Below, piece by piece: positions 44,501 through 56,168 of a stretch of DNA of 64,000 bases. Origin of the DNA: Nymphalis io (lineage: Eukaryota > Arthropoda > Insecta > Lepidoptera > Nymphalidae); assembly GCF_905147045.1 (NCBI RefSeq), contig NC_065892.1, positions 12,929,501 through 12,993,500 on the forward strand, given 5' to 3'. A program made the translations under genes and the position numbers. Each line of letters starts with the position of its first letter. The stretch's first letter is position 1. Under the pieces are notes generated by a model. It was not told the DNA's origin, ran no database searches, and saw only the letters and a list, made by a program, of their open reading frames with translations.

Positions 44501-47147
44501 CTTACGTCTCTTTTTAGGATATTTTAGACAACTAAATATATTTATAAAAAGTAACGGTTATTGTTTAAAAGACATTATCAATTCATATAAAGATCAGTTT
44601 GAAATATTTGTGTGTAAAATAAAATCAAATATAAAGAATAAACCTCGTATATTTTGCTCGTAAAAATCCCTTTATTGCCTTTTACGTTGTATCTCTTAAT
44701 TTCACCGAAACAATTTACTCAAAGGCATATTTTATCTTTACTAAACGAATTTCAGGAAAACAAAATGTGACAAATATTCGTGATCCTTCCGGAATTTGCT
44801 TTATAAACAGGCCTCTGTACAAATTAAAGGCGCCATACCTTTCCGATTCCGTTACGGAACCCATTTACGTAAAATTGCACCAAATTTATAAGGATTCCTC
44901 AAATAATTCCGTCGGTCAATAATATTTTGCTAAGAATTCTGGGAGTCTCCTTCAAACAACCTGTGTACGTACTTCTATATTTGGAATTTGACCCAAATTT
45001 TGAATGAAAATTTGTTTGAACTGGGTTGAAAGTACTTGAATTTTTTGCAAGACTTACTGTGCATTCGAATGAAGTTATGGTCTAGTGGATAGAATATATA
45101 TAAATCCTTGAATCAGAGCATAACATATTATCCTTAAAAATATTTTTATATAAACTTAAATTTTTATAAGGTTTTACGAATCCGTAAATTTGTTCACGCA
45201 TATTTCTATAATGTATCCATAATTATACTCAACAATTTTTTATAAACAATTTTTTATTCTTTTAAAAACTATTTATTAAAAGACTATACATAAGATTAAA
45301 AATATATTTATAATATCTAGAGTAGCGATAAGATCAAATTGATTGTATACAATGCTACAATTAAATATATCTGGTAAAAAATCTGGTGAAGCTGGATGTA
45401 CTGAATTTTATTGTGCTGTAATTCCAGATGAAAAATCTTTTTAAAGACATTTGCAAGTCCTTATTTCTTATTATTTATGTTAAATTTAATCAGTTTCATT
45501 TGCTGTTCAAGATTTTTTTTTAAATTACATTTTATGTAGAGCTGATTGAATCGTCAGAGATCAGGAATTAATTCTTCAATTCATTAAACTAGCGTATCAC
45601 TGTAATTCGGTTTTCAACATTTCACAAATAAAATACGATATAACCAACTTTAATCATGTACATTGCTTCTTTTAACAAGTCAACAATGAAACACAATTAT
45701 ATGTTTATCACTATATTGCAATGTAGTATACATATTTAAGACTATCCTCCATAGTCGTTTCAAACAAACTAAAATATTCAAGAGGGAAAAGGTTAACTAT
45801 AATGTACAGTTTAAATGCCACACATGATACTTGAACAGAACGCCCGATAGAAAGAGCCAGTATGCAATTAATGAGCCTCCGCAAATAGCATTCACTCTTA
45901 CAAACGTACTTGACAGGGTTAAATTTTGTATGTATTTAACATATCACATCTTTTAAGTCAGACTTCAGTAATACATATTGCATGAATTAATAACATTATA
46001 TATATTTATATATATTATATTGTATGTTGTAAATTCTTATCTTATTACAATGTCACTTTTGACTTGATTTTATAATGATTTATAATCGTCTAGCACTTCC
46101 GGTCAGGTATATATATATAAAAATATAATTAATATAAGCTCGTATTTGGTGCGTTACTTTTTAGTATTTAGTCTTAATGTGCTTTTAAGAATAGAATTTT
46201 CTAGAAAATTATTCATTCTTAACACGCCTCTAACGAAAGGTATCTTCGAAATTTCACGTCTGACATTTAAGCTGTGCTGTCTAAGTCAGCTGTTTATAAA
46301 TATCTAGGTAAGGTTAAAATTTTTAATATGACAAAAAAGAAATTACTAACCTTAAAGTAGAAGTAAAAAACTTTTCGAAAATTTCTCAAAGTAACACCAT
46401 AAAATTTTAATGAATTGGATCCATAAGCTAAGATAAAAAACCGATAAAAGTGATCGGGATATAAAATTCGGGACAATAAAGGATTTCTTCTCATTTTAAG
46501 GCCTCGATTATAACTTTTCTTGAGAGTTAAAGGAAGCAGATTATTTTTAATCAAACGAGATGAAGGACTTTGTCTTTTTCTTTGTTAAATTGAAGGAATA
46601 TTTTTCTTAAGTAAATGTATTTCTTGTTCGTCTATAGAACAAAACTTTATCTAATATATATTATATTGTTTTATATAGTAACAATATTAGTAGTAGAAAA
46701 TTACAAAAATAGCTAAATTGGTTTTTCTGGACAGTTAAGGACAGAGGAGATAGCTGACAGATTATAATATTCTGTTAAAAAAAATATGTTTCCGTTTTAC
46801 AAAATCACGTTTGTAAAAATCCTTTTCTCGTTTTTCTCATTTTTGAGATTGTATGATTAAAGAATAAAGGGGAAAAATGTTCGAGCTCGATATCAATTTT
46901 CATTATCATTTAATTCTCCAAAATCTCCCAGCTTGGTATATTTCTGGCATAAAACAAAAATATGCAATAAAGCCTTTTTATTTCAACGTTAATGAGTTCC
47001 TCAGTTACTGGACCGACCGAGCTGACGGGGATTTGAGATACTGTTACTAAGTGTTGTCGATGACAATTTTTTTTCACCCTTAATAGGCCACAGTTTGACC
47101 GTTGACTTGCCCGATGTTAAGCATCGACATGTTCTAGGATGTAGCTT
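41591..47147. other. Long gene-poor stretch
   Basis: AT-rich with no recognised gene. Points noted: an unresolved coding-like region at 43250-43560 with a 14-base palindrome at 43356-43369; a GC-richer block at about 42880-43010 (CTCGTGACGTGACGACGTG) that could be a decayed LTR or a promoter; a repeat-free block at 44760-45060, possibly regulatory; (TA)n tracts near 42402 and 46110. A minus ORF of 86 codons at 46294-46554 is Phe/Leu/Tyr-rich without a domain. Confidence 0.3.
43328..43525. other. Unresolved coding-like segment, both strands open
   Basis: Plus strand: a 65-codon ORF from ATG at 43328. Minus strand: two overlapping open frames, one including KLKCDDLKEGLRKVASSCIR and another RRLKRRIKKGRFILYKANIM; possible splice donors (CGG|GTGAAG, CAG|GTAAAG) end them. 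I cannot choose between an exon, an old transposon and chance. Confidence 0.2.
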
Positions 47148-47320
47148 GCTTTTTTTTTCGCTGGAAAAACGCATTTAGGCGTTTCCCCCACGTGTGGTTG
47201 GGGGGTATGTGGGACTTGCCGGCGCTGAAGGTGCCGGAATACCCACAAAAAAACCAGCAGTCCCCACTCCGTCTTGTGGAGGGGGCGTCAAGGGATCGCT
47301 TGCGTTTCCTACCGTGACGC
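47148..47320 (-). mobile_element. R1-clade LINE, 3' UTR fragment
   Basis: Reverse complement of the last about 170 bp of the element at 39384-40812: A-tail (T-run 47151-47159), TTTTTCCAGCG, the C-rich/G-rich stem (47185-47205), the GGTATTCCGGC segment, and GCAAGCGATCCC. Severely 5' truncated, no coding sequence. Confidence 0.9.
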
Positions 47321-47509
47321 ACCGAAGCTCGCTTGCCTTGAAGAAACCTGCTTACTCTGGATTTTAAGACACCAACGTTGTACCGTATCAGGAAATACAG
47401 ACTCAGGCAAATTATTCCACAGTATCGCAGTGCGAATGATGAATGTAGATTAATATTAATTAAATTAATTTGGCATCTTTAGTTTACATATGATTATTAC
47501 GAGTATAAA

Positions 47510-47820
47510 CCGTACCGTACCGTAACAGCCTGTGAATGTCCCACTGCTGGGCTAAAGGCCTCCTCTCCTCTTTTTTGAGGAGAAGGTTTGGAGCTTATTC
47601 CACCACGCTGCTCCAATGCGGGTTGGTAGAATTCACATGTGGCAGAATTTCAGTGAAATTAGACACATGCAGGTTTCCTCACGATGTTTTCCTTCACCGT
47701 AAAGCACGAGATGAATTATAATCACAAATTAAGCACATGAAAATTCAGTGGTGCTTGCCCGGGTTTGAACCCACGATCATCGGTTAAGATTCACGCGTTC
47801 TTACCACAGGGCCATCTCGG

Positions 47821-47867
<47 letters not shown>
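47510..47867 (-). repeat. S1 SINE with 43-nt A-run at its 5' end, inside the target duplication
   Basis: Tail pentamers (CCGTA)n, AACAGCCTGTGAATGTCCC, full body, and head GCTTGCCCGGGTTTGAACCC to GGCCATCTCGGC. Next come 43 T (47822-47864; A in the sense direction) and AAA. ACGAGTATAAA at 47499-47509 and 47868-47878 is the target duplication, so the homopolymer is part of the inserted unit. Confidence 0.93.
47822..47864. repeat. Poly(T) tract, 43 bases
   Basis: Uninterrupted T-run joining the S1 head to its target duplication. Its true length is uncertain because such runs are error-prone in sequencing. Confidence 0.9.
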
Positions 47868-47870
<3 letters not shown>

Positions 47871-47878
47871 AGTATAAA

Positions 47879-48925
47879 GCCTGATCATAAATATGTATTT
47901 CAAATATAACAAGCCTTTTGAACATATATTCCACAACAAATGTGATATCTAATTTTCCAGTTTACCCTTACTCATATTATATTATATTATAGCTTTGTGC
48001 AGTTTGGTTACGTCTTTGTGGATACCACTTATTCATAAATTATTTTTACCACAAATAGTAATCCTTTGTATTGCACTGTTTCGTAGTGAGTTTATTTATT
48101 AAAAAGACTTAAAAATTAAATTAAAAAAAAAACTAAAAAGATGTAATAATGTCTTATCCTTGATCTCAGTCTAACCTTAGGGTTATTAACAAGGTATGGC
48201 TTCTAACAATGCTAATGAATAAATAATTTATGATAAAGTTGTTAGTATATTGGAAAAAATCTACTTTCAAAATTGCATTTTAAACAACAAAAAACAACTT
48301 ATTTGCTTTTAAAAGAAGAGTGTCACAATGAGAATAAAGAGTAGGGGCTAGTAAAAATTGCAACGTTGCTTGATGGTCTAGTCATTTTGCTCTTATACCG
48401 AAGGTGATTTTGCAGAGGAATTAATAACTGCTTTCGAGATTGATAAGAAGTGAAAGTTGTTTTAATGATGGAGAAGTTTGCACAGTCTAGAGGGTATAAT
48501 TATGCACATCATCTTAATTACGATACGCTTCGATGAAGTTTGGACTTACTTTGAAAATATTAAGGGGTGTACAAGTAAGTAATAACGCCATCGATGAAAC
48601 CATACCTTAATAAAGTATACCAACGTACCGTAGCAATATTTATAATTCTTCGCTTAATATTAATCAGATTGAAATTGTAAAAAAAAATTGTTCTGATATT
48701 TACCATGCCATTGCGAATAAGCCAGTGAGCCAATCGGAAGTGGTTTTGAATAGGACCTTAATTTAGGTAGACTTTATATACGCAGATGAAATGGCAGAGC
48801 TTATATAAAATGAATGTAATTTTACATATATTAAACTACGGTGCCGCTACGAAGGTCTTAATGGGCTATGTAAGTGCACACACACTTGTGCACAAGAATA
48901 GTTCACCCGCAGAATTTTTTTTTTG
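47879..48925. other. Spacer with decayed S2 and S3 pieces
   Basis: About 47990-48090 (GCTTTGTGCAGTTTGGTTACG, ATACCACTTATTCAT) is a weak S2 head remnant. About 48868-48900 (GCACACACACTTGTGCAC) matches an S3 block. Otherwise AT-rich. Confidence 0.35.
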
Positions 48926-49010
48926 TCGAGCCAGTTGGCGTTGTTGGTGAATACTTGCCTTTCACGCTGAAGATTGTGGGTTCGATTCCCTCCCAGGACA
49001 GACATTTGTT
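48926..49010 (+). repeat. S4 SINE head, separated from its tail by an R1 insertion
   Basis: CGAGCCAGTTGGCGTTG, TTTCACGCTGAAGATTGTGG, GTTCGATTCCC (B box), CCAGGACAGACATTTGT. It matches the S4 copy at 59679 and breaks off exactly where the R1 sequence begins. Confidence 0.88.
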
Positions 49011-49897
49011 CGCGGGCGACCCGCCCTGGGAACTCCAGGCGGAGGTGCTCGTGGAGATGTACCGCTTCCGGGCCGAGGTGAGGGAACGCGGCGACCGTCC
49101 AGGTTCGGCGGAGGTCGGCAGGCCCTGATCACCTGATGGGAGGAGGACCTGGGGTCCCCCACGGCGGGCCTGGCGACAGTGGAAGCGGTACATCCCCACT
49201 TGAGTAGCTGGGTCAAAAGGAAACGAGGCACGCTCTCGTTCTGGCTGACGCAGGTGCTTATCGGACATGGCTGTTTCGGTAAGTATCTGCACGAGATAGC
49301 GCGGCGGGAGGTGTCACCCTCCGTGGTGCGCCATTCGACACGGCGCATCACACCCTGACGGAGTGTGCCGCGTGGGGGCCCCAAAGGCATTCCCTGGCGG
49401 CGGTTGTTGGAGGAGATCTCTCCTTGCCGAGCATCATCGGCGCGAAGCTCGGAAGCGAGGGGTGCTGGTCGGAGATGGACTCCTTCTGCGATGGTGTGAT
49501 GTCACAGAAGGAGGCTGCGGAGCGGGCGCGGGAAGAAGATGCCGCTGCAGACCCGATCCGCTGGAAAAGACCAAGGAGAAGAAGAAGGCGCTATGCGCAC
49601 CTTCTCCCCCCGCCACAATAGGCGCCGCCGGGACTAGGGGGGGTTCACATTACCCTGGGAACTCTCCCTAGAGAATGGAGGCCCGCATAGGCGGGCCAGC
49701 CGTCAGAGCGCCACGGTAGCATGCGAAAGCGATCCCGTGGCGCTCCTCGTTAAGACGGAAAGGGTACGGCTGGTTTTTTAGTGGGTATTCCGATGTTCGG
49801 GGTGCACTCGGCGCCTTCGACACCGGCGAGTCCCACTTACCCCCCCACTGTTCCCGTGGGGGAAACGCGTAATGCTTTTTTCCAGCGTTAAAAAAAA
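49011..49897 (+). mobile_element. R1-clade LINE, 5'-truncated, inserted into an S4 SINE
   Basis: Starts at GACCCGCCCTGGGAACTCCA, equivalent to about 39937 of the longer copy, and runs to the A-tail at 49890-49897. The coding remnant contains DPPWELQAEVLVEMYRF, an LTQVL segment, and the end SQKEAAERARE followed by an Arg-rich stretch, then stop at 49619-49621. About 10 bp are missing at the zinc-knuckle start, which removes its first Cys pair. The 3' stem-loop is at 49842-49862. No target duplication; about 8 bp of the host SINE appear to be lost. Confidence 0.9.
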
Positions 49898-50066
49898 CAT
49901 GTCTGTTTGTCCTGAGTCTGATTGTAATTATCTATATAAGTATGTATTTACAAAAGAAAAGTAGTATTTATAGTATACCAGTAGTCTGGTTTCCATAGTA
50001 CAAGCTCTGATTTATTTGAGATCAGATGGCCGTGTGTGAATAATGTCCCAGGATATTATTATTATA
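49897..50066 (+). repeat. S4 SINE tail, continuation after the R1 insertion
   Basis: CATGTCTGTTTGTCCTGAG, CTGGTTTCCATAGTACAAGC, GATCAGATGGCCGTGTGTGA, ATGTCCCAGGATATTATTA. This is the 3' part matching 59776-59858 plus a body section absent there. Confidence 0.85.
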
Positions 50067-50524
50067 AAATTGGCCGCTGCGATCGAAACTCTTTACGAGG
50101 AATATATATTAAACAAAACTATGACACAAAAGTGTACGTCGCGAAAAAACTGCCACTTTATTTGAAGTATTTTGGACTAAATAAACCCGCAATAATTTAA
50201 AAGGCGAATCATATATTTACTGATTGACACGTAGATCAGACATCGTTTGTGTTTAAAATGGTTCTGTAACTCTTTTGGTGTACAATAAAGCATATTCTAT
50301 TGTATTATATTCTAGATCAGACATACGAGAGTAAGGAAATAAAGACAGGGAATACAAGTACCCAGACGTACCTAGACTGCACAAAGCCATATGACGAGTA
50401 AGGGTAAACTGGAAAATTACATATCACATTTGCTGTGGAATATATTATATTCAGAAGGCTTCTTATATATCCCTAAAGATTAGCCGTCACGGTCACACAT
50501 CATCATCATGACCATGTAACTTAC
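50067..50524. other. Spacer
   Basis: No gene. CCCAGACGTACCTAGACTGCA near 50360 may be a tiny S2 head remnant. Confidence 0.35.
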
Positions 50525-51462
50525 TACACAAGAAGGTTTTAATACAGTTAATCACTGGATGTCTTATAATACCCTCACTCTGAATCCAAGTAAAACTCAA
50601 TAAATAGTTTTTTCAATACGCAACACACCTAATAAAATATCACACCAATTAGTAGCTCATTCGTGTAATCTAGCAGATCATACCAAACGTACCTGTCCCA
50701 TTATTAATAAAATAGATCAAACTAAATACTTAGGTATAACAATTGATAAAAATCTTAATTTTAAAGGGCATCTAAAACAATTAAGTCAAAAACTCAGAAA
50801 ACTTACATATGTTTTCAAAAATATGAGACATATCGCTGACTGGACCCCCATCAGGACTGTTTATATATCATTATGTCAATCTTTAATAGCATACTGTATA
50901 ACTTTATGGGGTGGTTCTAACAAAACGCACATAATTGAAGTTGAAAGAGCTCAAAGAATGATACTTAAAGTAGCTCTCTCTAAGCCACGCATATTTCCTA
51001 CTGTAGACCTATATAGGAAAGCAAATGTTCTGGCAGTCAGAAAACTTTACATTTTGAACAAATTTGAAAAACAAAAAACACTCCAGGATTAAGGCCTCAC
51101 TTATTGATATAGCTGACTCTAGAAGATCTTATGAAGTATGTAAATCTGTAATGGTCAAAACATTCTTTGCCCAAAAATTCTTTGATTTTAAAGCAGCCAG
51201 GCTTTACAATAAATTAAATAAATTACTCTCTATTTCAAATTTACTAAAATTCGCATGTAAGAGGAAATTAACTGACTGGCTTTTAAAACTGGACTATGAA
51301 GAGACAGAAAAAGTATTAATTCAATACATTAATAATAAACAAGCAATTGTAGTAAAAAAAATAATCTACATACATATAACACACACACACACACACACAC
51401 CCATACACATGCACTCACACGCACATATTCACAAGCATACATTATCTTTTTATTTCTATTAG
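50525..51462 (+). pseudogene. LINE ORF2 C-terminal remnant, frameshifted
   Basis: First segment from about 50530, broken by TAA near 50600. The 50823-51092 frame holds MRHIADWTPIRTVYISLCQS, AYCITLWGGSNKTHI, VERAQRMILKVALSKPR, YRKANVLAVRKLYIL. A frameshift in the A-run near 51075 leads to 51064-51462 (SRRSYEVCKSVMVKTFFAQK, AARLYNKLNKLL). The extreme C-terminus is an (AC)n expansion read as His-Thr repeats. The catalytic part is missing. Confidence 0.8.
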
Positions 51463-51705
51463 CATAAGTATAACTTATTACTAGATAATATATTGTAAAA
51501 GCTTTAGTGTTTTTCCTGTTTTCTATAAAATTAAATAAATAAATAGTTTCATACTCAAGAGGGGGAGCCAGGAGACCCTTAGCACATGGCAACCTAGTTT
51601 GGGCTCCTGTATCCCACATATAACTGTATTTATATATATTATAAAAAAAGAAAATGTAAACATTATTGTCTGTGGGAGAGAATAAAAAAAATTATAAAAC
51701 CCCCA
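50525..51705 (+). mobile_element. 5'-truncated LINE (jockey-superfamily type) with 3' UTR
   Basis: Starts within reverse transcriptase (NHWMSYNTLTLNPSKTQ, then KYLGITIDKNLNFKGHL, the thumb entry) and ends in a 3' UTR. That UTR contains GGGGGAGCCAGGAGACCC and GGCAACCTAGTTTGGGC and an A-rich end near 51683-51705. An (AC)n tract sits at the end of the coding part. No target duplication found. Confidence 0.78.
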
Positions 51706-52204
51706 ACATCTCAAAGTCCACGAAAACAAAGTCCCAGTCGCAACTCGTACAAAATAAATTTAATAACTTCATTTTATTATTGAACAACAATGACTGATAA
51801 CCGCAGAACCATAACTTTCCAAAGATTACATGTTACATGCAGTGCAAGTTAACAAAAACACCCAACAACAAAGGCTTGTGGTGAAACACCGCAACGAAAG
51901 GAATCATTTCAAATTTATTTCTTACTTTGTTTTCTGTATTGGTTCTTTGTAATCGCCATAAGCTCACTGTACCGAACCAAATGCTTGCGTTGGATCATTA
52001 AAATTCATTTTCAAATCTACTTTTAGATATTTTGTCACTGCTGACTTATGCTTAGAAACGAGTGACTCGATATTATTTTAGTAATGTAAAGATTTCTATT
52101 TACGACATTGATAAAATTATATATTAATAATAATAATATCTGGTTTTAATACGCTTTTTCCCAACAGAGAACAATAAATTATGTATCGCACAAATTTGAC
52201 TGGA
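51706..52204. other. AT-rich spacer
   Basis: Nothing recognised. Confidence 0.4.
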
Positions 52205-52402
52205 AAATGCACCACCTGATGGTAAGTGAAATATTAACCATTAATTACATCGACAATACGCCACTTGGGAATTAAGATGTTATGTCCCTTGTGTCTGTAG
52301 TAAGACTGACTTACTCACCCTACAACACGGACCAACAGTAATAAGTATTGCTATTTGGTGGTATCTGATGAGTGGTGCCCACGGCTTGCATAAAGCCCTA
52401 CC
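52205..52402 (-). repeat. S2 retroposon, internally deleted
   Basis: GCACCACCTGATGGTAAGTG (tail hairpin), ATATTAACCATTAATTACATC, TAAGATGTTATGTCCCTTG, GTGGTATCTGATGAGTGG, and GCTTGCATAAAGCCCTACC. The TATAAAA tail and about 60 bp of the body are gone. Confidence 0.8.
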
Positions 52403-53694
52403 GTGTGTATCTAGTGAACTTACGAGTATTGTTCTTCATTGTAATATGCTAAAAACCAAGGCAGATGTAAATAATAACTGCACACACAAAGTGAACTTTC
52501 GTTCAACTCAATCGGATGAACGTTGAATGATGAAATGCATACAATTTTATAATAAATTTTGGAGTCCAGTATTTAGGAACTATGTGTTGGTAAACGTATA
52601 ATCGTAAAAGCTTATCAATGATATAAATAACCAAATAATAAACAAGATGTTGTATAAACTAGATAAAATACGTGTTTCAAAACATTTTAACTGTATGGAG
52701 TGTTTTGCTTAAATATAGGGGACGGTACGTGACCTGAAGGCTCCTGAAGGGGACGACTTACGAGCTAAGTTTCTAACGTTCAAAATATATACTCGAGTTG
52801 GGATCTTGGAATCAAGGCGTAATGGGTACGTAGCAAGTTAGAACAAGTCCGCCAGTTGGTTGTGATTTGTTGGGGTCATGTGTGACGTTTTAAGGTTATG
52901 GAGAATATAATAGGCCAAGGATAAAAGGATATCGAAGGGAATGATTTGAATATATATGTAATCATAGAAATCGAATTCAATTTATCAGTAAACATACGAT
53001 ACAATTAATTATAATTATTACAATTACTTATTATAATTTTTAATAAATAAGCTTTAAAATACATTTTTTTGTTCTAGTTTGATAACTTATCTTATTTAAC
53101 TTGTCAATCGATATTCAAAGCTTTATGTTAGACATAGCTAATTTCTGAATTTTCTATGAAATTGTAGAGTATTTAAAGAGTAAAATTAAGATTTTACGCA
53201 TTTCTATAAAAGTACACGCTGTATTCAATTTTAACAAGTATTATATCTAAGGCTAAAATAATATTGTAACGATTGTTTTTTAATGTATTGTTTTGTTATA
53301 GTTTTATAATTCTTAATTAGAAATTATAGTGTATTATATAACACTATGTATTTTACTAATATAATTATGTAATATTGTATATATAATTTTTTCAATCTTT
53401 TAAAGGGTTCACTTATGTTCTTCATGATGCAAAATAAACGTATAAAATATAAATGAACTTATTTTTACAAAAATTGACAAAATTACAACAGGAACAAATC
53501 ATCTTGAAAGTTACCCACTTTGGAATTCAAGTCTCGAGCGATTCCGATCGAACGAACAATCGCATATAAAATGCACTGAATCACGGCTCGTTTGGAATTG
53601 GGCATAAATAAATTATATCCATGTTAAACATGCGCTTTCAAAGTTTTCCCTACTATGACATAAAGGCTAGAACAGATACACAAATGTAACATTT
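52403..53694. other. AT-rich spacer
   Basis: No transposon recognised. About 53510-53640 is repeat-free and less AT-rich (CTCGAGCGATTCCGATCGAA), possibly regulatory. Confidence 0.3.
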
Positions 53695-53885
53695 CTTTTT
53701 ATATAAGATGGGGCAAACGTGCAGGAGGCTTACCTGATGGAAAATGACTACCCGAGGGTTTGCAGGTGCGTTGCCAGCCTTTAAAGATTGAGTATGCTCT
53801 TTTCTTGAAGGTATTTCATATCGGTTAGGAAAAGTTGCCGGCGAAAGCTGGTTCCACAGCGTGGTTGTGCGAGGCAGGAAATGTA
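53695..53885 (-). repeat. Family D retroposon with S2-like tail
   Basis: TATAAGATGGGGCAAACGTGC, AGGAGGCTTACCTGATGGAA, GGTGCGTTGCCAGCCTTTAA, GCTCTTTTCTTGAAGG and GCTGGTTCCACAGCGTGG. I recognise this as a widespread lepidopteran repeat. Its 3' end (here at the low-coordinate side) has the same layout as S2: TATAAAA, a short spacer, then the C-ACCTGATGG hairpin. Confidence 0.75.
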
Positions 53886-55748
53886 TGTAGTATAATTTGT
53901 AACAATTTCTGTATTGTAATTATTAATAATTATGTAGTGTTCATAGAACTCTTGAAAAGTTTATAAAAACTGATATAAAAATAACAAGCCAGCAATCAAA
54001 ATTTTAATAATAGTTCAAAAATTTTATAATATTTTATTTTTGAATCGACAATATTAAATTAAATGTTAGTCTACTAGTGTTTCGGGAAGAAGATTCTACT
54101 GAATGAACCGACTAGTAACTCAGTACTTCATTCAATTATCAAATTTCTTATATAAAATAAATTAGATTAATAGAATTAAATGTACATCAAAATTCCAATA
54201 TGATCGTTCACTTCTTTAGGAGATTAACGAAAAAATATAAATTGAATTGAATTGCAACGCTATAAAGTTGATGACGCAAAATTTATTTTCATATATAAGC
54301 GTGGTATACCTTTTATTATATTAGTAGCAGGAAAGGAGCCAGATGGCCCATCAGAAAGATCATAATCGAAGAAACCGAAGGTAAAGGTATAAGGATGGTA
54401 ATGTAACCGAGAATGAACTGAATTTTCATGTGCTTCACCTTGTATTCGGTGGTAAAGTGAAACATTCTTAATACAGGCCGCGTGATGCAAAGCTGCAAAC
54501 CTTGTCCTTATACATAGAAGAGGCCTTTGCCCAGCTATAAGACATTAATGGAACCTCACATTAGTAGCTGGATTATAGATGAGAAAATCGGTATCGTATT
54601 GGTAATTTTGCTCATAAATATGGGCACAGAAATTTTTAACCAACTTCAAATCAGTAGAGCTGTTATCCGTGGAATCTGTGTTACGTTGTAGTTGTACTGT
54701 GAAAGATTCAACGAACTTACCCGTAATACAAGATATACCTAAGTTTAGTAAAATATATATTGATTATTTAAGAATTATATATTATATACAGGGTTTTCTT
54801 AGTATTTTAATAGGAATTGAAGTTATAAAGGAAAGTAATATATTTGACTGTTTTTTTATATGTATAAATTATTTCAAAAACATTGCCGTATTTAAGTACC
54901 GTACTTAAGTATTCATTATTAAGGAAACCCAGTAAATAAATCTTATAGAATATGATGTTATGATAATAATATTATGAAGCAACAAGGTGTACGTGCCATG
55001 CACACACGAGAGAGTAAAAAAAGAGAGGGCATAATACAGCGTCATGACATTTACGGAGTCCTTAAAAAAACATAAAATAGGACAATGAGTTCAATGGGAA
55101 CTTTAAAAAATAATTTCCAAAAGTATAGTTACTTAATAAAAATATTATTTTCATATTCTTAAATAATTTTTTAATATTGCTTACAAAACTTAACTATCAG
55201 TGTGAACTAAGCTTAAATATAAAATCGAAATAGTGTTCAAAGTTCGAGGCAAGGAAGCAGAGACATTTAGATAAACTCCGATGTTAATTTATTATTCACA
55301 CGCCATTAATTCCGCCATAACTGAGTTGCAACAGTAACATAACTCATGAAAACGCACAGTAATGTCTTCCTAGACGCTGTTTGTTCCACAGGATGTCTTG
55401 GCTTGTAATTTAAGCTATGTGGACATAAAAGTAAGCCTAATGTTTATGAAGTTTAAAACGCAGTATAAATGTATTAAGATTCCGTCACACATGAGTTTGA
55501 TTATTAATATTATTGATTTAGAATCGATTAAATATAAAATAACATAGGAAAATCTACTATTTTGAAGTAATCGCCGTAGCAATAATGCTGCTTTTGCACG
55601 CTTTTAGCCTGTTAAACGTTGGCTTTGAGAATATTGTATTGTATTTGTGCGCAATAACGTTTATATATAAATAAATTGCCGCAGATAACTTGTAACATGA
55701 CTTTCCTCTTTATGTACAGAAGAAAGTAAAATTATAATAACTGTTACT
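53886..55748. other. AT-rich spacer with one old S1-related piece
   Basis: About 54418-54550 (ACTGAATTTTCATGTGCTTC, then GAGGCCTTTGCCCAGC near the end) resembles a heavily decayed S1 or a related SINE. A 76-codon minus ORF (54260-54490) crosses it and is not considered a gene. Confidence 0.35.
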
Positions 55749-55831
55749 ATGACGCTATTTTAATTCTATACAAATCGCAGTTAACGTCAATGTTATCGAA
55801 TAAGTAAAGAAAACTTGCACTAGGCACACAG
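55749..55831. repeat. Repeat E, copy 2
   Basis: ATGACGCTATTTTAATTCTA ... CACTAGGCACACAG matches 16434-16515 in the same orientation. Confidence 0.7.
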
Positions 55832-56002
55832 GAAATTGACTGTTCAATCTTACTGCAAATAATTAAGTTGTGAGTTTCATTCTCCACACCAGAAAAAGTT
55901 CTGGCAAAAGGTTGCCAGAACAAATCTTAATCTGATCTCGGTCATATCCAGATTACTTGATTAATCATTCACTCATTACATAATCTAACGTCAAAAAGCA
56001 AT

Positions 56003-56168
56003 ACTTAGTGAGCCAGCACAACTACAACGGACATAAAATCTTAGTTCTCAAGATTGTTGGCACATTGGTAAGTAATTATAATTTTTTCCTATATCGCCAT
56101 TGTATATGAGCAGTGGTGACCACTTAACACCATGTGGATCATATGCCCGTTTGCGTGCCTATTAGTCT
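56003..56168 (+). repeat. S2 retroposon, 5' truncated and diverged
   Basis: TAGTGAGCCAGCACAACTAC, GGACATAAAATCTTAGTTCTC, TTGTTGGCACATTGGTAAG, GGTGACCACTTAACACC and ATATGCCCGTTTGCGTGCC. Confidence 0.75.

Noticed and set aside
48903..49390. Minus ORFs of 129 and 142 codons
   Set aside because: Antisense shadows of the R1 fragment and the S4 head.
51379..51400. (AC)n microsatellite as a regulatory element
   Set aside because: Simple repeat at the end of a LINE fragment; nothing else supports a function.
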